From JBGSUZ01 sp043770095 (GTDB lineage: Bacteria > Bacillota > Clostridia > Peptostreptococcales > Acidaminobacteraceae): DNA of 64,000 nucleotides. The notes below the pieces were generated by a model, which saw nothing but the letters and a program-made list of their open reading frames with translations, was not told the origin of the DNA and did not search any database. Made by a program: the position numbers and the translations under genes. Shown piece after piece: positions 1 to 9,024 of this stretch (positions are counted from its first letter, which is position 1; each line of letters begins with the position of its first letter). The stretch lies in NCBI GenBank assembly GCA_043770095.1, contig JAYVIR010000092.1:1-64000 (forward strand), written 5' to 3'.

Positions 1-206
1 CTTTTAAGTGTTTCAATCCCGTCCATATTAGGCATCATGATGTCTAATATAATCAGATCATACCGCTGTGAATGCTTATTTGCCGCCATGATTGCTGAAA
101 TAGCTTCTAGACCATCACTTGCAGTATCACAAATTCCAAATCTATCGAAAAAATGAAGCATTAATTTCATAGAATTCTTATCGTCTTCAACAATGAGTAT
201 TTTCAT
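1..206 (-). CDS. Response regulator receiver domain protein (5' part, runs off the window)
   Basis: The first about 68 residues are present and the rest lies beyond base 1. They read as a CheY-like receiver domain: MKILIVEDD supplies the acidic pocket, and LIILDIMMPNMDG carries the phospho-acceptor Asp followed by the usual MP-x-MDG loop. The ATG at 206 has an AGGAGG ribosome site at 214-219. The gene is divergent from the EAL/histidine kinase gene at 377, about 170 bp away, so that kinase is a natural partner candidate (inference from position). The output domain is not visible, so it may be a stand-alone receiver or a transcription factor. Confidence 0.9.
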   Translation of the reverse strand, partial: MKILIVEDDKNSMKLMLHFFDRFGICDTASDGLEAISAIMAANKHSQRYDLIILDIMMPNMDGIETLK

Positions 207-318
207 AATAAAACCTCCTGCAATGTTTATAAAAGCACCTATCGCTCTTATCACTATTACCCTATTCCATTTTCGCCTAATCTAGTATAAATACCTTTTT
301 ATTTTCAATAAAATCGTT

Positions 319-346
319 TTGTAGAACTTTGTCAGGGTAATATTAT
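319..346 (+). promoter_or_regulatory. Candidate promoter for the EAL/histidine kinase gene
   Basis: TTGTAG (319-324), 16 bases, then TATTAT (341-346), about 30 bp before the ribosome site of the gene at 377. The match to the vegetative consensus is moderate and it is the best one in the divergent spacer on this strand. Confidence 0.35.
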
Positions 347-376
347 AAAAAATACGAATTGAGGGTGTTTTTCTCT

Positions 377-2986
377 ATGACCGATAACTATTTAAGCATA
401 TATAGCGACTTGCCAAGTGCACTCGCAAAAAAACAATTTTATCTGGTTTTTCAACCTATTGTAGACATTTCGGAAGGTCGAATTGTAAGTTACGAAGCCT
501 TAATCCGATGGCTCCATCCCGATTGCGGCCTAATTTCGCCCGCAGACTTTATTCCTATTGCTGAAACGATGAATATTATCAGTGAAATTGACTTATGGGT
601 ACTTGAAAGTGTACTCAATCTCAATTTTGAAAATATCCCAATCCACGTTAATATTTCTGGACGGGACCTTTCCACCCCTGGGTTTTTAACAAAAATATGT
701 GATCTAATCGGTTCTGAAAAAGACAAAATCATTCTTGAATTTACAGAAACTGCTCAAATTGATTTTACCCCTCAACTGATTTTTGACATAAAAGATCTCG
801 GACTACGGCTCGCCGTAGACGATTTTGGAACGGGCTACTCTTCATTGGTTTTACTCAATACACTTAAAGTCAATATGCTTAAAATTGACATTCACTTTAT
901 TAAAAATATGCTTCACGACATTGATAGCGCAGTTATTACAGACAGCATCATTCGCCTTGGGAATAGTCTCAATATGGAGGTTATCTCAGAAGGTGTTGAG
1001 ACTTATGAGCAGTTGCAACATCTTTATAGAAATGGTTGTCGACTCATACAAGGATTTTACATTAGTAAACCAATGCTTTACAGCGATTTAAATTCTTTTT
1101 CTCCTGAATCTTTCAAATTGTCTCCGCAAGAAAAATACATTCAAGACACAGATCATTTCATTAAGCGATACGCCAACAATGCGTTGATTCTTCTAGAACT
1201 CGATGAATCTTTAAATTATATTCGCTTAACTGAAAATTTTTGTTCTTACTTAGGTTACCCGATGGATCAGCTTAAAGGTAAGTCATTTTATGAGATGATT
1301 ACACAAGATCAAATGGACTATTTTCATTTCATCATACAACGACTCATCATTAGCGGTTATGTTGATAATGTCATTTTGAATTTGATACGCCAAGATAGAT
1401 CTTTAAAAAGCACTGTATTCTCTGCACGCATGGAGAATAAAAGTTCGAGGTCAATAATCGTCTATCTTGAAGATTACACCTTCTACAACGACAAAATTGA
1501 TGAAATTAACGGCGTTAGAAATGCTTATAGCATCATGTTTCACGAAGGACCCTTGGCCACAATAGTCTGGAAAAGCGACTATGAAATTGTTGACTGGAAT
1601 AATGAATCGGTTAATATTTTTGGTTGGTCTAGCAATGAAGCCATTGGTAAAAATCTCGTCAAATTGATTGCACCATCTGAAAAGCTTCCATTTCCTCAAG
1701 TTTTCGAAGACGTTTTTACACAAGATCACGTAGAAAGTATCAATAGCAATATCGCCAAAAATGGAACCGTCATTATATGTCGTTGGATCAACAAAACACT
1801 TAGAGATTCTGAAGGAAAAATTAGATTTATCATCTCGATGGTAACCGATATCACCGAAAATCTCATTAAAAATGACAATCTGCGAATGTTGAGTACCGCC
1901 ATTGAAAAAAGTGGTTCCGCCGTTATTATCACAGACGATGAAGGTATTGTTGAATATAGCAATACTCAGTTTCGAGAGATGAGCGCCTATGAGGATGGTC
2001 TGATTGGAAAAAATATAGACCTGATAAGTTCTCACGAACATCCTGTTGAGTATTATAAGCTTCTTTGGAAGTCCATTTCTGAAGGAAAAACATGGTCTGG
2101 CGAATTTCACAATCGCCGAAAATATAATGATTACTATTGGTGCACATCTGTTATTGTCCCAGTAAAAAGCACCGTCACTGGGCTTCTTAAATATATTTGC
2201 ATTCAAGAGGATATGACTGAACTTCGAGAAAAAGAGTCTCAGCTCAATGACATAAAACGTGCAATGGAACAAAATGAACTTCTCTCTTCAATAGGCGCAA
2301 TGCTCTCAGGTATTATTCATGAAGTCAAGTCACCCTTATCCACCATTTCTAGTAACATGAATTTTTTAGAGAAATTTTTTCTGAATTGTGAAAAAGTCGA
2401 TGATACCACATTTGAAGCATTTAAAGATATTCAAAGCGGCCTAAAGCACCTAAATCAATTAATGACTTCATATAAAAATGCAGTTCAAGGCAGCGCCGAT
2501 TCTCTTAAAGAATGTTTTGAACTCCAAAAAGAAATTTCTACAGTTCTTGACATTACACGCAATGAATATAAGTATGATATGTTTATTGACTTCAAACCAG
2601 AGTCCCCCATTAACCTTTATGGTTCTCCAAGCGACATTAGACAAGTCGTTATGAATTTACTGATTAATGCCGTCTATTCTGTAAAGAAACGAAGTCAACT
2701 AACCCCAGGCCTTATCACTATTTCTACCTGTATAAAGGATCAAATGGTGCGGTTTGAAATTCATGATAACGGTCCTGGAATTCCACTAAATATTATAGAA
2801 AATATATTTGACCCCTTCTTCACGACAAAACCAGCACCGGATGGCACTGGATTAGGCCTTAGCATCTGTAAAAGCATCATTGAAGAACGATTTCATGGCG
2901 TATTAGGCGCAAATACTCAGTCTGGTGATACAGAATTTTACTTTGAAATACCTTTTATCGAAAATGAAGTAGATGACTTCCGGTAG
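377..2986 (+). CDS. EAL-PAS-PAS-PAS-histidine kinase hybrid (c-di-GMP phosphodiesterase fused to sensor kinase)
   Basis: About 869 residues with no transmembrane segment, so probably cytosolic. Residues about 10-240 form an EAL domain with the known catalytic set intact: YEALIRW, VNISGRD, EFTET, DDFGTGYSSL, LKID, EGVET and QGFYISKP. Three PAS-like modules follow (about 260-370, 380-495, 500-620). The C-terminus is a kinase: an H-box with HEVKSPLSTI, an N-box (MNLLINAVYS), DNGPGIP and GTGLGLSI. The frame is open from a TTG at 359, but ATG 377 sits about 9 bases after GAGGGTG and is preferred. Known chemistry predicts hydrolysis of cyclic di-GMP by the EAL part and phosphotransfer by the kinase part. 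EAL placed before a histidine kinase is an uncommon order; EAL domains are usually C-terminal. A shared terminator follows. Confidence 0.9.
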   Translation: MTDNYLSIYSDLPSALAKKQFYLVFQPIVDISEGRIVSYEALIRWLHPDCGLISPADFIPIAETMNIISEIDLWVLESVLNLNFENIPIHVNISGRDLSTPGFLTKICDLIGSEKDKIILEFTETAQIDFTPQLIFDIKDLGLRLAVDDFGTGYSSLVLLNTLKVNMLKIDIHFIKNMLHDIDSAVITDSIIRLGNSLNMEVISEGVETYEQLQHLYRNGCRLIQGFYISKPMLYSDLNSFSPESFKLSPQEKYIQDTDHFIKRYANNALILLELDESLNYIRLTENFCSYLGYPMDQLKGKSFYEMITQDQMDYFHFIIQRLIISGYVDNVILNLIRQDRSLKSTVFSARMENKSSRSIIVYLEDYTFYNDKIDEINGVRNAYSIMFHEGPLATIVWKSDYEIVDWNNESVNIFGWSSNEAIGKNLVKLIAPSEKLPFPQVFEDVFTQDHVESINSNIAKNGTVIICRWINKTLRDSEGKIRFIISMVTDITENLIKNDNLRMLSTAIEKSGSAVIITDDEGIVEYSNTQFREMSAYEDGLIGKNIDLISSHEHPVEYYKLLWKSISEGKTWSGEFHNRRKYNDYYWCTSVIVPVKSTVTGLLKYICIQEDMTELREKESQLNDIKRAMEQNELLSSIGAMLSGIIHEVKSPLSTISSNMNFLEKFFLNCEKVDDTTFEAFKDIQSGLKHLNQLMTSYKNAVQGSADSLKECFELQKEISTVLDITRNEYKYDMFIDFKPESPINLYGSPSDIRQVVMNLLINAVYSVKKRSQLTPGLITISTCIKDQMVRFEIHDNGPGIPLNIIENIFDPFFTTKPAPDGTGLGLSICKSIIEERFHGVLGANTQSGDTEFYFEIPFIENEVDDFR

Positions 2987-2998
2987 AAAGCAGAAACT

Positions 2999-3038
2999 AA
3001 AAAGTCAGCTTGGATGTAAAAATCCGGCTGACTTTTTT
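2999..3038. terminator. Bidirectional intrinsic terminator
   Basis: AAAAGTCAGC pairs with GCTGACTTTTTT across an 17-18 base loop, with an A-tract on one side and a T-tract on the other. It lies between two convergent kinase genes (stops at 2986 and 3052), so it can serve both strands. Confidence 0.8.
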
Positions 3039-3051
3039 ATGTTATCTTCAT

Positions 3052-4770
3052 CTAGCCTTGAGCTTTCAAAGGTAATATCACCGTAACGGTCGTTCCTTGA
3101 TTTATAATACTTTGAACCTCAATATTACCCTCCATTTGTTTTATTAGTTCTTTAACGATTGCAAGTCCAAGTCCTGCTCCGGGATGAGCCTTTGTCAGGG
3201 TACTATCTAATTGTGCAAATCGATCAAAAATTCTTAGCAAGTCCTCTTCTTTAATACCACAGCCAGTATCTTTTACTTGAATCCTGACGCCATCGCCTAA
3301 TTTATAATTTTCATTTAATGCTTCCAATAAAATGATAACTTGACCATTCTCTGTGAATTTTATTGCGTTTGAAATAAGATTCATCATAATCTGTCTAAAG
3401 CGTGTTTGATCACCAAGATATTGACTAAAAGCAGTTTCTCGAATATTTGTTTTTATCTCAATTCCTTTTGTAATTGCAAGCGATTCAAATGCACTAACCA
3501 CTTCCGCGACTTCCCTAACAATAGAAAATGGTTTGCTTGCCAACGATAGCTTTCCAGAGGTCATTTGGCTATAATCTAATATATTGTCTAATAAACACAC
3601 CAATGATTCGGATGATTCTATTCCAATTTTAATCAGTTGCGCTTGCTCTTGATTTACTGCCATACTTTCAATCAATTGAAGTGCACCTTGTAATCCATTT
3701 AAAGGCGTGCGAAGTTCATGAGTCATATTCGCTAAAAATGCAACTTTCACACGTTCTCCTTTTTCTGCATCAATTTTAGCATCAATTAGCAACTTCTCAT
3801 TTTCCATACGTTTTGAAATATCTTCAATCCACGCTAAATGAACATTTTTCCCATTCCATTTGAATCGCGATGCTTTTATTTCTACAGGGAAAATTTCTCC
3901 ATTTTTTCTTTTATGCCATCTCAAAGGAATGTCTGTAACTATATCACTTGCTGCTGCACTTGTTTTCTCCGGTTCTACAGAAAGATCGGTATTTTTCATC
4001 TGTTCTAACTCATCTTGATTAAACCCATAAACAGTAGTTGCAGCTGGATTAACGTCAATAATTTGACCCGTCTCATTTTCTATTAGAATTAAGGGGTCTG
4101 GCATTGTACTTACAACCATGTTGTATAAAAGTTGGTTGTCTTTGATTTCTTCAATAAAAGAGTTTGTATCTATTTTAATTTTTCTGCTCAATGCAATCAA
4201 ACATACGCTAACCAATCCAACCAATATTAGAAGAGCAACAACACCATTATCAATCTGGTTTAATAGGTTATGATAGGCCTCATTTGAAGCGCTGTATTGC
4301 AATTCTTCTAAAATTCCAATTTTAGCATTTATAACAGCTAAATCAATTAAATTTTTCTCAATGTTTTGTTCATAGGTTCCTAGCGCTAAACTTTCTTCCC
4401 AACTTAATAACCAAAGGGTATATAAATTCTCAATTTCTGCAACCGCATTAGAATTTACACTTTTACTTTTAAGAACTTCTAAAGAATATTGAATTTCTTT
4501 CTCATACGCTTTACTTAGAGATTTGGTTTTCTCTAAACTTTCAAGACTGTTAACTTTACGATCTTCAACAATTAAATTTTGTATTTCTAAGGTAATCACG
4601 CTGAGTTCTTCAACTGCTACAACTTTTTCAAAGCTTGAATTGTGGATTTTGTGAAATTTATCTGTCGTTTGTCTCAGTATAATAACGATTGAAAGGCCAA
4701 ATACCAATATAATGCCTATGATTAAAATAAATTTTCTTGATGATAGTTGATCATATGTCTTACTATTCAT
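3052..4770 (-). CDS. Membrane sensor histidine kinase with PAS domain
   Basis: About 572 residues: TM1 (about 14-32), an extracytoplasmic helical region of about 140 residues, TM2 (about 175-195), a PAS domain (about 215-335), HisKA with the phospho-acceptor His in MTHELRTPLNG, and a HATPase with N-box (MMNLISNAIKF), DTGCGI, FDRF and GAGLGLAI. All kinase motifs are intact. The frame opens at GTG 4779, but ATG 4770 lies 6 bases after AGGTG and is the better start. The hemerythrin gene ends at 4780, so the two are translationally close and clearly one operon. No response regulator is adjacent, making it orphan within the window. The periplasmic helical domain could be a 4-helix sensor (CHASE3-like); its ligand is not evident. 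Confidence 0.9.
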   Translation of the reverse strand: MNSKTYDQLSSRKFILIIGIILVFGLSIVIILRQTTDKFHKIHNSSFEKVVAVEELSVITLEIQNLIVEDRKVNSLESLEKTKSLSKAYEKEIQYSLEVLKSKSVNSNAVAEIENLYTLWLLSWEESLALGTYEQNIEKNLIDLAVINAKIGILEELQYSASNEAYHNLLNQIDNGVVALLILVGLVSVCLIALSRKIKIDTNSFIEEIKDNQLLYNMVVSTMPDPLILIENETGQIIDVNPAATTVYGFNQDELEQMKNTDLSVEPEKTSAAASDIVTDIPLRWHKRKNGEIFPVEIKASRFKWNGKNVHLAWIEDISKRMENEKLLIDAKIDAEKGERVKVAFLANMTHELRTPLNGLQGALQLIESMAVNQEQAQLIKIGIESSESLVCLLDNILDYSQMTSGKLSLASKPFSIVREVAEVVSAFESLAITKGIEIKTNIRETAFSQYLGDQTRFRQIMMNLISNAIKFTENGQVIILLEALNENYKLGDGVRIQVKDTGCGIKEEDLLRIFDRFAQLDSTLTKAHPGAGLGLAIVKELIKQMEGNIEVQSIINQGTTVTVILPLKAQG

Positions 4771-4779
4771 ATTTAGCAC

Positions 4780-5196
4780 CTATAAAACAGCTGAGCGTTT
4801 TATATACTCAGCAAATTTTCGATCTTCTACGTCTATATGAATTGAAAGCCAGTCAATAAGCAACAAATGTATATTTTCTGCCTGTACTGCTATAATGCCA
4901 TTATCATCTAGGTCTCGTATGAATTGATTAACCTTCCTCATGTATGTATCATGGAAGGCATGATGCTCATCTATATTTAGATATCTATAGCGCTCCATCA
5001 ACGTTTCCTCATCATTAAAATGGCTGACCACGTATTCTTCTAAAAAAGTTACAATTGCTTTAATCTCTGTGTCACCTTTTCCTTCGTTAAAGGCGTTAAC
5101 AAAGGCATTGATACGTTTTACCAACTCTATGTGCTGTTCGTCAATTTCAGGAATGTCTAAAACATAACGCTCAATCCATTCAAATTCTTTAATCAT
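4780..5196 (-). CDS. Bacteriohemerythrin
   Basis: 138 residues, the usual length for a single-domain hemerythrin, a four-helix bundle that binds O2 (or NO) at a non-haem di-iron site. The iron ligands are visible in order: DEQH, SHFNDEE, DEHHAFHD and HIDVEDR. ATG 5196 follows AGGAGG with 8 bases spacing. The downstream histidine kinase starts within 10 bp of this stop. In anaerobes such proteins are thought to protect against or sense oxygen; here the tight coupling to a kinase suggests a sensing or delivery role (inference). Confidence 0.93.
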   Translation of the reverse strand: MIKEFEWIERYVLDIPEIDEQHIELVKRINAFVNAFNEGKGDTEIKAIVTFLEEYVVSHFNDEETLMERYRYLNIDEHHAFHDTYMRKVNQFIRDLDDNGIIAVQAENIHLLLIDWLSIHIDVEDRKFAEYIKRSAVL

Positions 5197-5219
5197 CTAG
5201 ATATCCTCCTAGTTTAACC

Positions 5220-5823
5220 CTATAGGAAATAAAATCGTCTACAAAAATCTTGATAAATAATTTGGGAATCGCTCTTATATATATGCCCATTCTTAATTTT
5301 TACTAACAGAAAATTATCATACAGCGTCATAATCCAGTCAATTGAGACTAAAATGCCTAGCGCAAATACTGTCAGAACAAAGCTCGTAATAACATCTAAT
5401 GCAGCTCCAAAGGCAAAGTCTTCAAGCTGATTCACATCTTCCTTAATCCGGTTGAGTGCATCTCCCGTGGATAAGTTCAAGCTTTCAGCCCCTGGTTTTT
5501 TTAGAATCGTGCCCAGAAGGTTTAGTCGCATGTCTGCACTAAAAAAAAAACGCCCTTTTGTATTATTGAAAGCCGTGAAAAACAGAAATACAATGCGTCC
5601 GAATAACAATGTTAAAAATATAAAGACAACCCACTCAATAGGGTTGTCTTTTGGTCCTAATTCAAATTTCTCAAAGATCATTTTGATTGCCACACCAGTC
5701 GCTATCGGAAACAGGGAGCAAATTTGCAGGAACAGCAGCGATTTCCAAAATAGGGCAGGTCTATTTTTGTACAGGCACTCACATAGCGCACGATTGTAAA
5801 ACGAGACTTTATAGTTTGTTCAT
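5220..5823 (-). pseudogene. Broken ABC transporter gene 2: N-terminal transmembrane part only
   Basis: A fragment of a second ABC half-transporter (permease-ATPase fusion class). Reading from ATG 5823 the frame gives MNKQTIKSRFTIVR and then must shift near 5785-5800 to reach RPALFWKSLLFLQICSLFP, a membrane helix. It continues through LNLLGTILKKPGAESLNLSTGDALNRI, typical of the intracellular loop of ABC exporters, and one more helix (about 5300-5400). Then the homology ends with no nucleotide-binding domain before the hemerythrin gene. It begins 1 bp after the decayed stop of gene 1, so this was once a heterodimeric ABC exporter pair. A frameshift plus loss of more than half the protein argue for a true pseudogene. 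Confidence 0.75.
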
Positions 5824-6998
5824 TCAAGCAATTGCCCCCTCTATCCCAACGGCCATAAGCTTGGTAAAATGAGACTTTTCATCGGCTAAAAGTGCCACCC
5901 GTTACCATATTCTAAAGTGTTTCCCTTTTCAAGAATTAGAATGTCATCTACTTGTTCTAAAGTCCAAAGTTTATGCGCGATGATAATGCCCATGCGATTT
6001 TCTAATAGTTTTTGAATGGTCTTTTGAAGCGGACGCTCTGTTTCAGGGTCTAATCGCGAAGATACTTCGTCTAGAATGATTATTTCGGGGTTGTTGATAA
6101 ACACGCGCACAAAAGCAAGGAGTTGTGATTCACCAGCTGATAAACCCAAACTGTTGACGCTCAAAATGGTATCCAATCCATTTTCAAACTTGCTAAACCA
6201 ATCCTCAATGCCCATTTGCTTGATGGCCCCAATCAGTTGCTCATCTGTAATTTGAGTGTTGAAAAAGGTCAAATTATCTCGAATGGTGCCGCTAAAAAGT
6301 TGCACATCTTGTGTGACTCATAAACATGCCCCAACCTGAAATACCCACTTTTATGCGTATTGGAGCCACTCTTCAAGCAATTTCTCACAGGTGTCTTTGA
6401 CATGTTTGGTAGCACCATTAGCCTTCAAATCTTCCGTGTTCTAAATGACCTCACCATAGTAACCAAATAGGTCACCTGATTTTTTGCGATTGGCTTTCCA
6501 GTAACCTTGACTAAATTGCTCGATTTTTGAAGTCAAATAAAAGGCGAGCAGGACAAATAAGGTATGTTCGATGCCAATACGGTAATCTTCTCTAAAGTAC
6601 ATACTAAGAACGCCAATGACAAGTATCACGTTGCTGACAAGCACAATGGCCATTTTAGAGAAGAAATTAAAGAGCACATTGACATCGCCTTCAATTACCT
6701 CAATGATTTCACCCTGCCGAATACTTTTGTAGAAACCCAGATCTAGTCTAAGACAATTTGAAACCAAATCTTCTCTGAGTGCATTCGTTGCTCGCCATCC
6801 TATCTTTTTAGCTATGTATGTGGTGCCAACCGCTAGCATTTGTTGAAGGGCCCCCAGTGCGAAAAATAAAAGTGCCATTTGCGTGAGATTATTCCCAGTT
6901 TTAGGACTTAAGGCAACGTCAATGAATTTTCGAAACAACTGAATCGTAGTATTTGGGGGAAGGCTCAATTTTGCCTTTGCTTGTTTTTTATCTGTCAT
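5824..6998 (-). pseudogene. Broken ABC transporter gene 1 (permease-ATPase half-transporter with internal deletion)
   Basis: From ATG 6998, 185 residues match the N-terminal membrane domain of an ABC exporter (for example ATNALREDLVSNCLRLDLGFY). A TAG at 6438-6440 interrupts it, yet the same frame continues as NTEDLKANGATKHVKDTCEK, then is broken near 6310-6360. The frame resumes at the Q-loop region (QLFSGTIRDNL) and holds a variant signature (LSAGES), Walker B (IIILDEVSS) and H-loop (IIAHK); the rest of the membrane domain and the Walker A part are missing. A one-base slip near 5893-5903 displaces the natural C-terminus (VALLADEKSHFTKL, then TGA at 5826). It has a nonsense codon, an internal deletion and a frameshift, so it cannot make an active transporter. 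Confidence 0.85.
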
Positions 6999-7024
6999 GA
7001 AGTGTCCTCCTACGATTGCCTCAA

Positions 7025-7321
7025 TTATAGCTTCAATTCAAATTTGATGATGTTTGAGCCTTTGATTCTCATTGTGAAAAGCCATAAAAATACAATCAGC
7101 ATTTCTAAAAATGGGTTGATTAATGAGGTAAAAAGAATAATCAGAATTGGAATAATCATCAACACCCGAATGAGTAACAATGATTTAAGCGTTGGGTTGC
7201 TATAAGCGCTACACTTGGTGCATTTCACAAATTTATGTCTTTGACCTCTTCCCCATACGCTTCCGTCTATATCATCGGCTTCCAATATGGCTAAGCAATT
7301 TTTACATTTATGTGTTTTCAT
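7025..7321 (-). CDS. Small zinc-ribbon membrane protein, function unknown
   Basis: About 98 residues. The N-terminus carries CKNC and, 27 residues later, CTKC, a zinc-ribbon-like pair. The C-terminal half has two hydrophobic stretches (LLIRVLMIIPILIILF and MLIVFLWLFTM) likely to cross the membrane. ATG 7321 follows GGAGTG and places the first Cys pair at the N-terminus; an upstream in-frame ATG at 7396 after AAGGA would add 25 basic residues and cannot be excluded. It lies just upstream of the decayed ABC genes. No function is recognised. Confidence 0.55.
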   Translation of the reverse strand: MKTHKCKNCLAILEADDIDGSVWGRGQRHKFVKCTKCSAYSNPTLKSLLLIRVLMIIPILIILFTSLINPFLEMLIVFLWLFTMRIKGSNIIKFELKL

Positions 7322-7461
7322 TTTTATCACTCCACAAATTCTAAATTTTCTGTTTATGAGTCTTGCTATTCCCAATTTTAAACTATTTTTTGCCATTTGT
7401 CATTCCTTTTAATCCCACCATACCCTAAAAATAATTTTAATTAGTTGCAATTATTAATCCA

Positions 7462-7660
7462 TTAATTATCAACGCTGAAATTATAGAATTTTATGAATAT
7501 TTGAAGCTAAAAAAACAAAGAATATCAAAATTAGAATGGGATAATATTGAAGAAGTTGAACCTAGCAATCAAGAGATTGATTTAATTAAAGCATATAAAA
7601 AAATAAAGAAACCCTTGTTGATTTTGATGATTTAATAAGTGAGCTTGGCTTAAATGGTAA
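7462..7660 (+). pseudogene. Remnant of a small ORF (possibly antitoxin-like)
   Basis: The plus strand reads IIEFYEYLKLKKQR, then LEWDNIEEVEPSNQEIDL and LIKAYKKIK. After a shift near 7605-7612 another frame reads LVDFDDLISELGLNGK and stop at 7660. Together this resembles the C-terminal part of a short acidic/basic protein of the size of many antitoxins. No start codon with a ribosome site is visible and the frame is broken, so it is called a remnant. It abuts the M28 peptidase fragment directly. Confidence 0.3.
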
Positions 7661-8233
7661 ATAATTATTGGCGCTCACTATGACTCTGTAAGTGTCGGGC
7701 GAGGCGCAGATGACAAAGGGTCTGCCATTGCAGTCATGCTTGAAACAGCTAAGCGCATGAAAGACGTTAAGTCTAACTACACGCTTCGTTTTATCGCCTT
7801 CGGCGCAGAAGAAGTGGATCTTTGCGGCTCTACTTATTGTGCCTCTAAAATGAGCAAGCCCGTTATCTCAAATACGCTGCTCATGGTCAACATGGACAGT
7901 TTGATTGCAGGGAACAACATGTATGTTTATGGTGGTTTGGGAGAGGACGGGCGCGTTCGTGACTGGGTCATGAAGACAGCTCGAATCGCTCAAATAAACG
8001 TCAAAACCAACATGGGAGAAAATCCGGAATTTCCGCTTGGTACCACAGGTGATTTCAGCGAACAGGATGGCTATACTCAGGTGGATCTTAAAAAGGGTGA
8101 AAAAGGCGAAATTTGGCATACTCAGTATGACACCTTAGAGTACTTGGATAAGACATTCCCAGGACGTGTCGATGAGCATTTGAACGCTTTTAGCGTACTT
8201 CTTTATGACGTTTTAACACAATATAAATTTTAG
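7661..8233 (+). pseudogene. 5'-truncated M28 family metallopeptidase
   Basis: The open frame starts without a start codon at 7661 and immediately reads IIIGAHYDSVSVGRGADDKGSA, the first zinc-binding block of M28 aminopeptidases (His, then Asp of the ADD motif). The catalytic and zinc residues follow: GAEEVDLCGS, VNMDS and IWHTQYDTLEYLD. So the catalytic core is complete from the first His on, while the signal peptide and first about 100 residues of a normal M28 protein are missing. An internal ATG at 7736 would lose the first metal ligands. A terminator follows. It is best read as a gene cut by a rearrangement whose junction is near 7660. Confidence 0.75.
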
Positions 8234-8260
8234 CGCCAATTTTCAATATATTTTTAATAA

Positions 8261-8298
8261 AAAAGAGTACTGTGGCATAACGTCACAGTACTCTTTTC
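8261..8298. terminator. Bidirectional intrinsic terminator
   Basis: AAAAGAGTACTGTG and CACAGTACTCTTTT form a 14 bp stem with a 9-base loop, flanked by A and T tracts on both sides. It separates the peptidase fragment (plus) from dhaL (minus) and fits both directions. Confidence 0.9.
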
Positions 8299-8342
8299 TA
8301 TTATATTAAACCCGATAACTTATTTTCCATACCACTTATAAA

Positions 8343-8972
8343 TTACAAAGTTTGCGCAATTTCTGTAAAAATAATGCCAAGCGCCATAGCACCTGCATCT
8401 GGGAAACTCAAACTTCTTTCGCCGACATAACTGGCTCTGCCTTTGCTTGCCACCATGTCTTTTGTTTTTTCAGCACCTTCTCTAGCCGCCTCAGCACTTA
8501 ACTGCATGGCCTCTAAAATATTGCTTCCCGTTAAAGAACTGGCTTTAAGAGACTCAGTCGCTGGAATAAGGGCGTCCAATAAAGTTTTATCGCCTAATTT
8601 CGCTTTTCCTCTATTTTGAATGGCATCCACTGCACTTTGCATAAGCTGAGCAAATTCAGCAAGTTCAATTTCAGTTTTACCTTTTACACTCTTGGCTGCG
8701 CCTAAAAAGGCAGATCCCCATATTGGGCCAGAAGCGCCTCCGCAGTATTCAGTGATAATCATGCCGCAGTCTTTTAAGAATGCGCCAATATCGTCTGTCG
8801 ACAAATCTTCCCATTCTGATTTGAGCTGTTTAAACCCTTTGGCAACGGACATGCCGAAGTCGCCGTCTCCAGCGACAGAATCTAATTCACAGAAATAGAC
8901 TTCATTTTTAATGATAATCTCCGACATCAAATCGATGATTCTAACCATATCTTTCGTTAACAAACTATTCAT
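8343..8972 (-). CDS. dhaL: Dihydroxyacetone kinase subunit DhaL (nucleotide-binding)
   Basis: 209 residues, the normal DhaL length. This subunit holds the ADP/ATP and Mg in the phosphorylation of dihydroxyacetone bound to DhaK. The metal-binding AGDGDFG, the GGASGPIWGSAF loop and RGRASYVGERS-type segment (KGRASYVGE) are visible. ATG 8972 has AGGAG 8 bases upstream; an in-frame GTG at 8981 lies in that ribosome site and is less likely. It is the last gene of the gldA-dhaK operon, with a decayed gene between it and dhaK. No dhaM is visible in the window, so the phosphoryl donor (PTS through DhaM, or another) is open. Confidence 0.93.
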   Translation of the reverse strand: MNSLLTKDMVRIIDLMSEIIIKNEVYFCELDSVAGDGDFGMSVAKGFKQLKSEWEDLSTDDIGAFLKDCGMIITEYCGGASGPIWGSAFLGAAKSVKGKTEIELAEFAQLMQSAVDAIQNRGKAKLGDKTLLDALIPATESLKASSLTGSNILEAMQLSAEAAREGAEKTKDMVASKGRASYVGERSLSFPDAGAMALGIIFTEIAQTL

Positions 8973-9024
8973 TTCAAACACTCCTTACGTTTCATCGTTG
9001 GTATTTCTAAAAAAATCCCAACAC

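Noticed and set aside
1451..2272. 273-residue antisense ORF within the EAL/kinase gene
   Set aside because: No ribosome site or known family; the sense frame encodes clear domains throughout.
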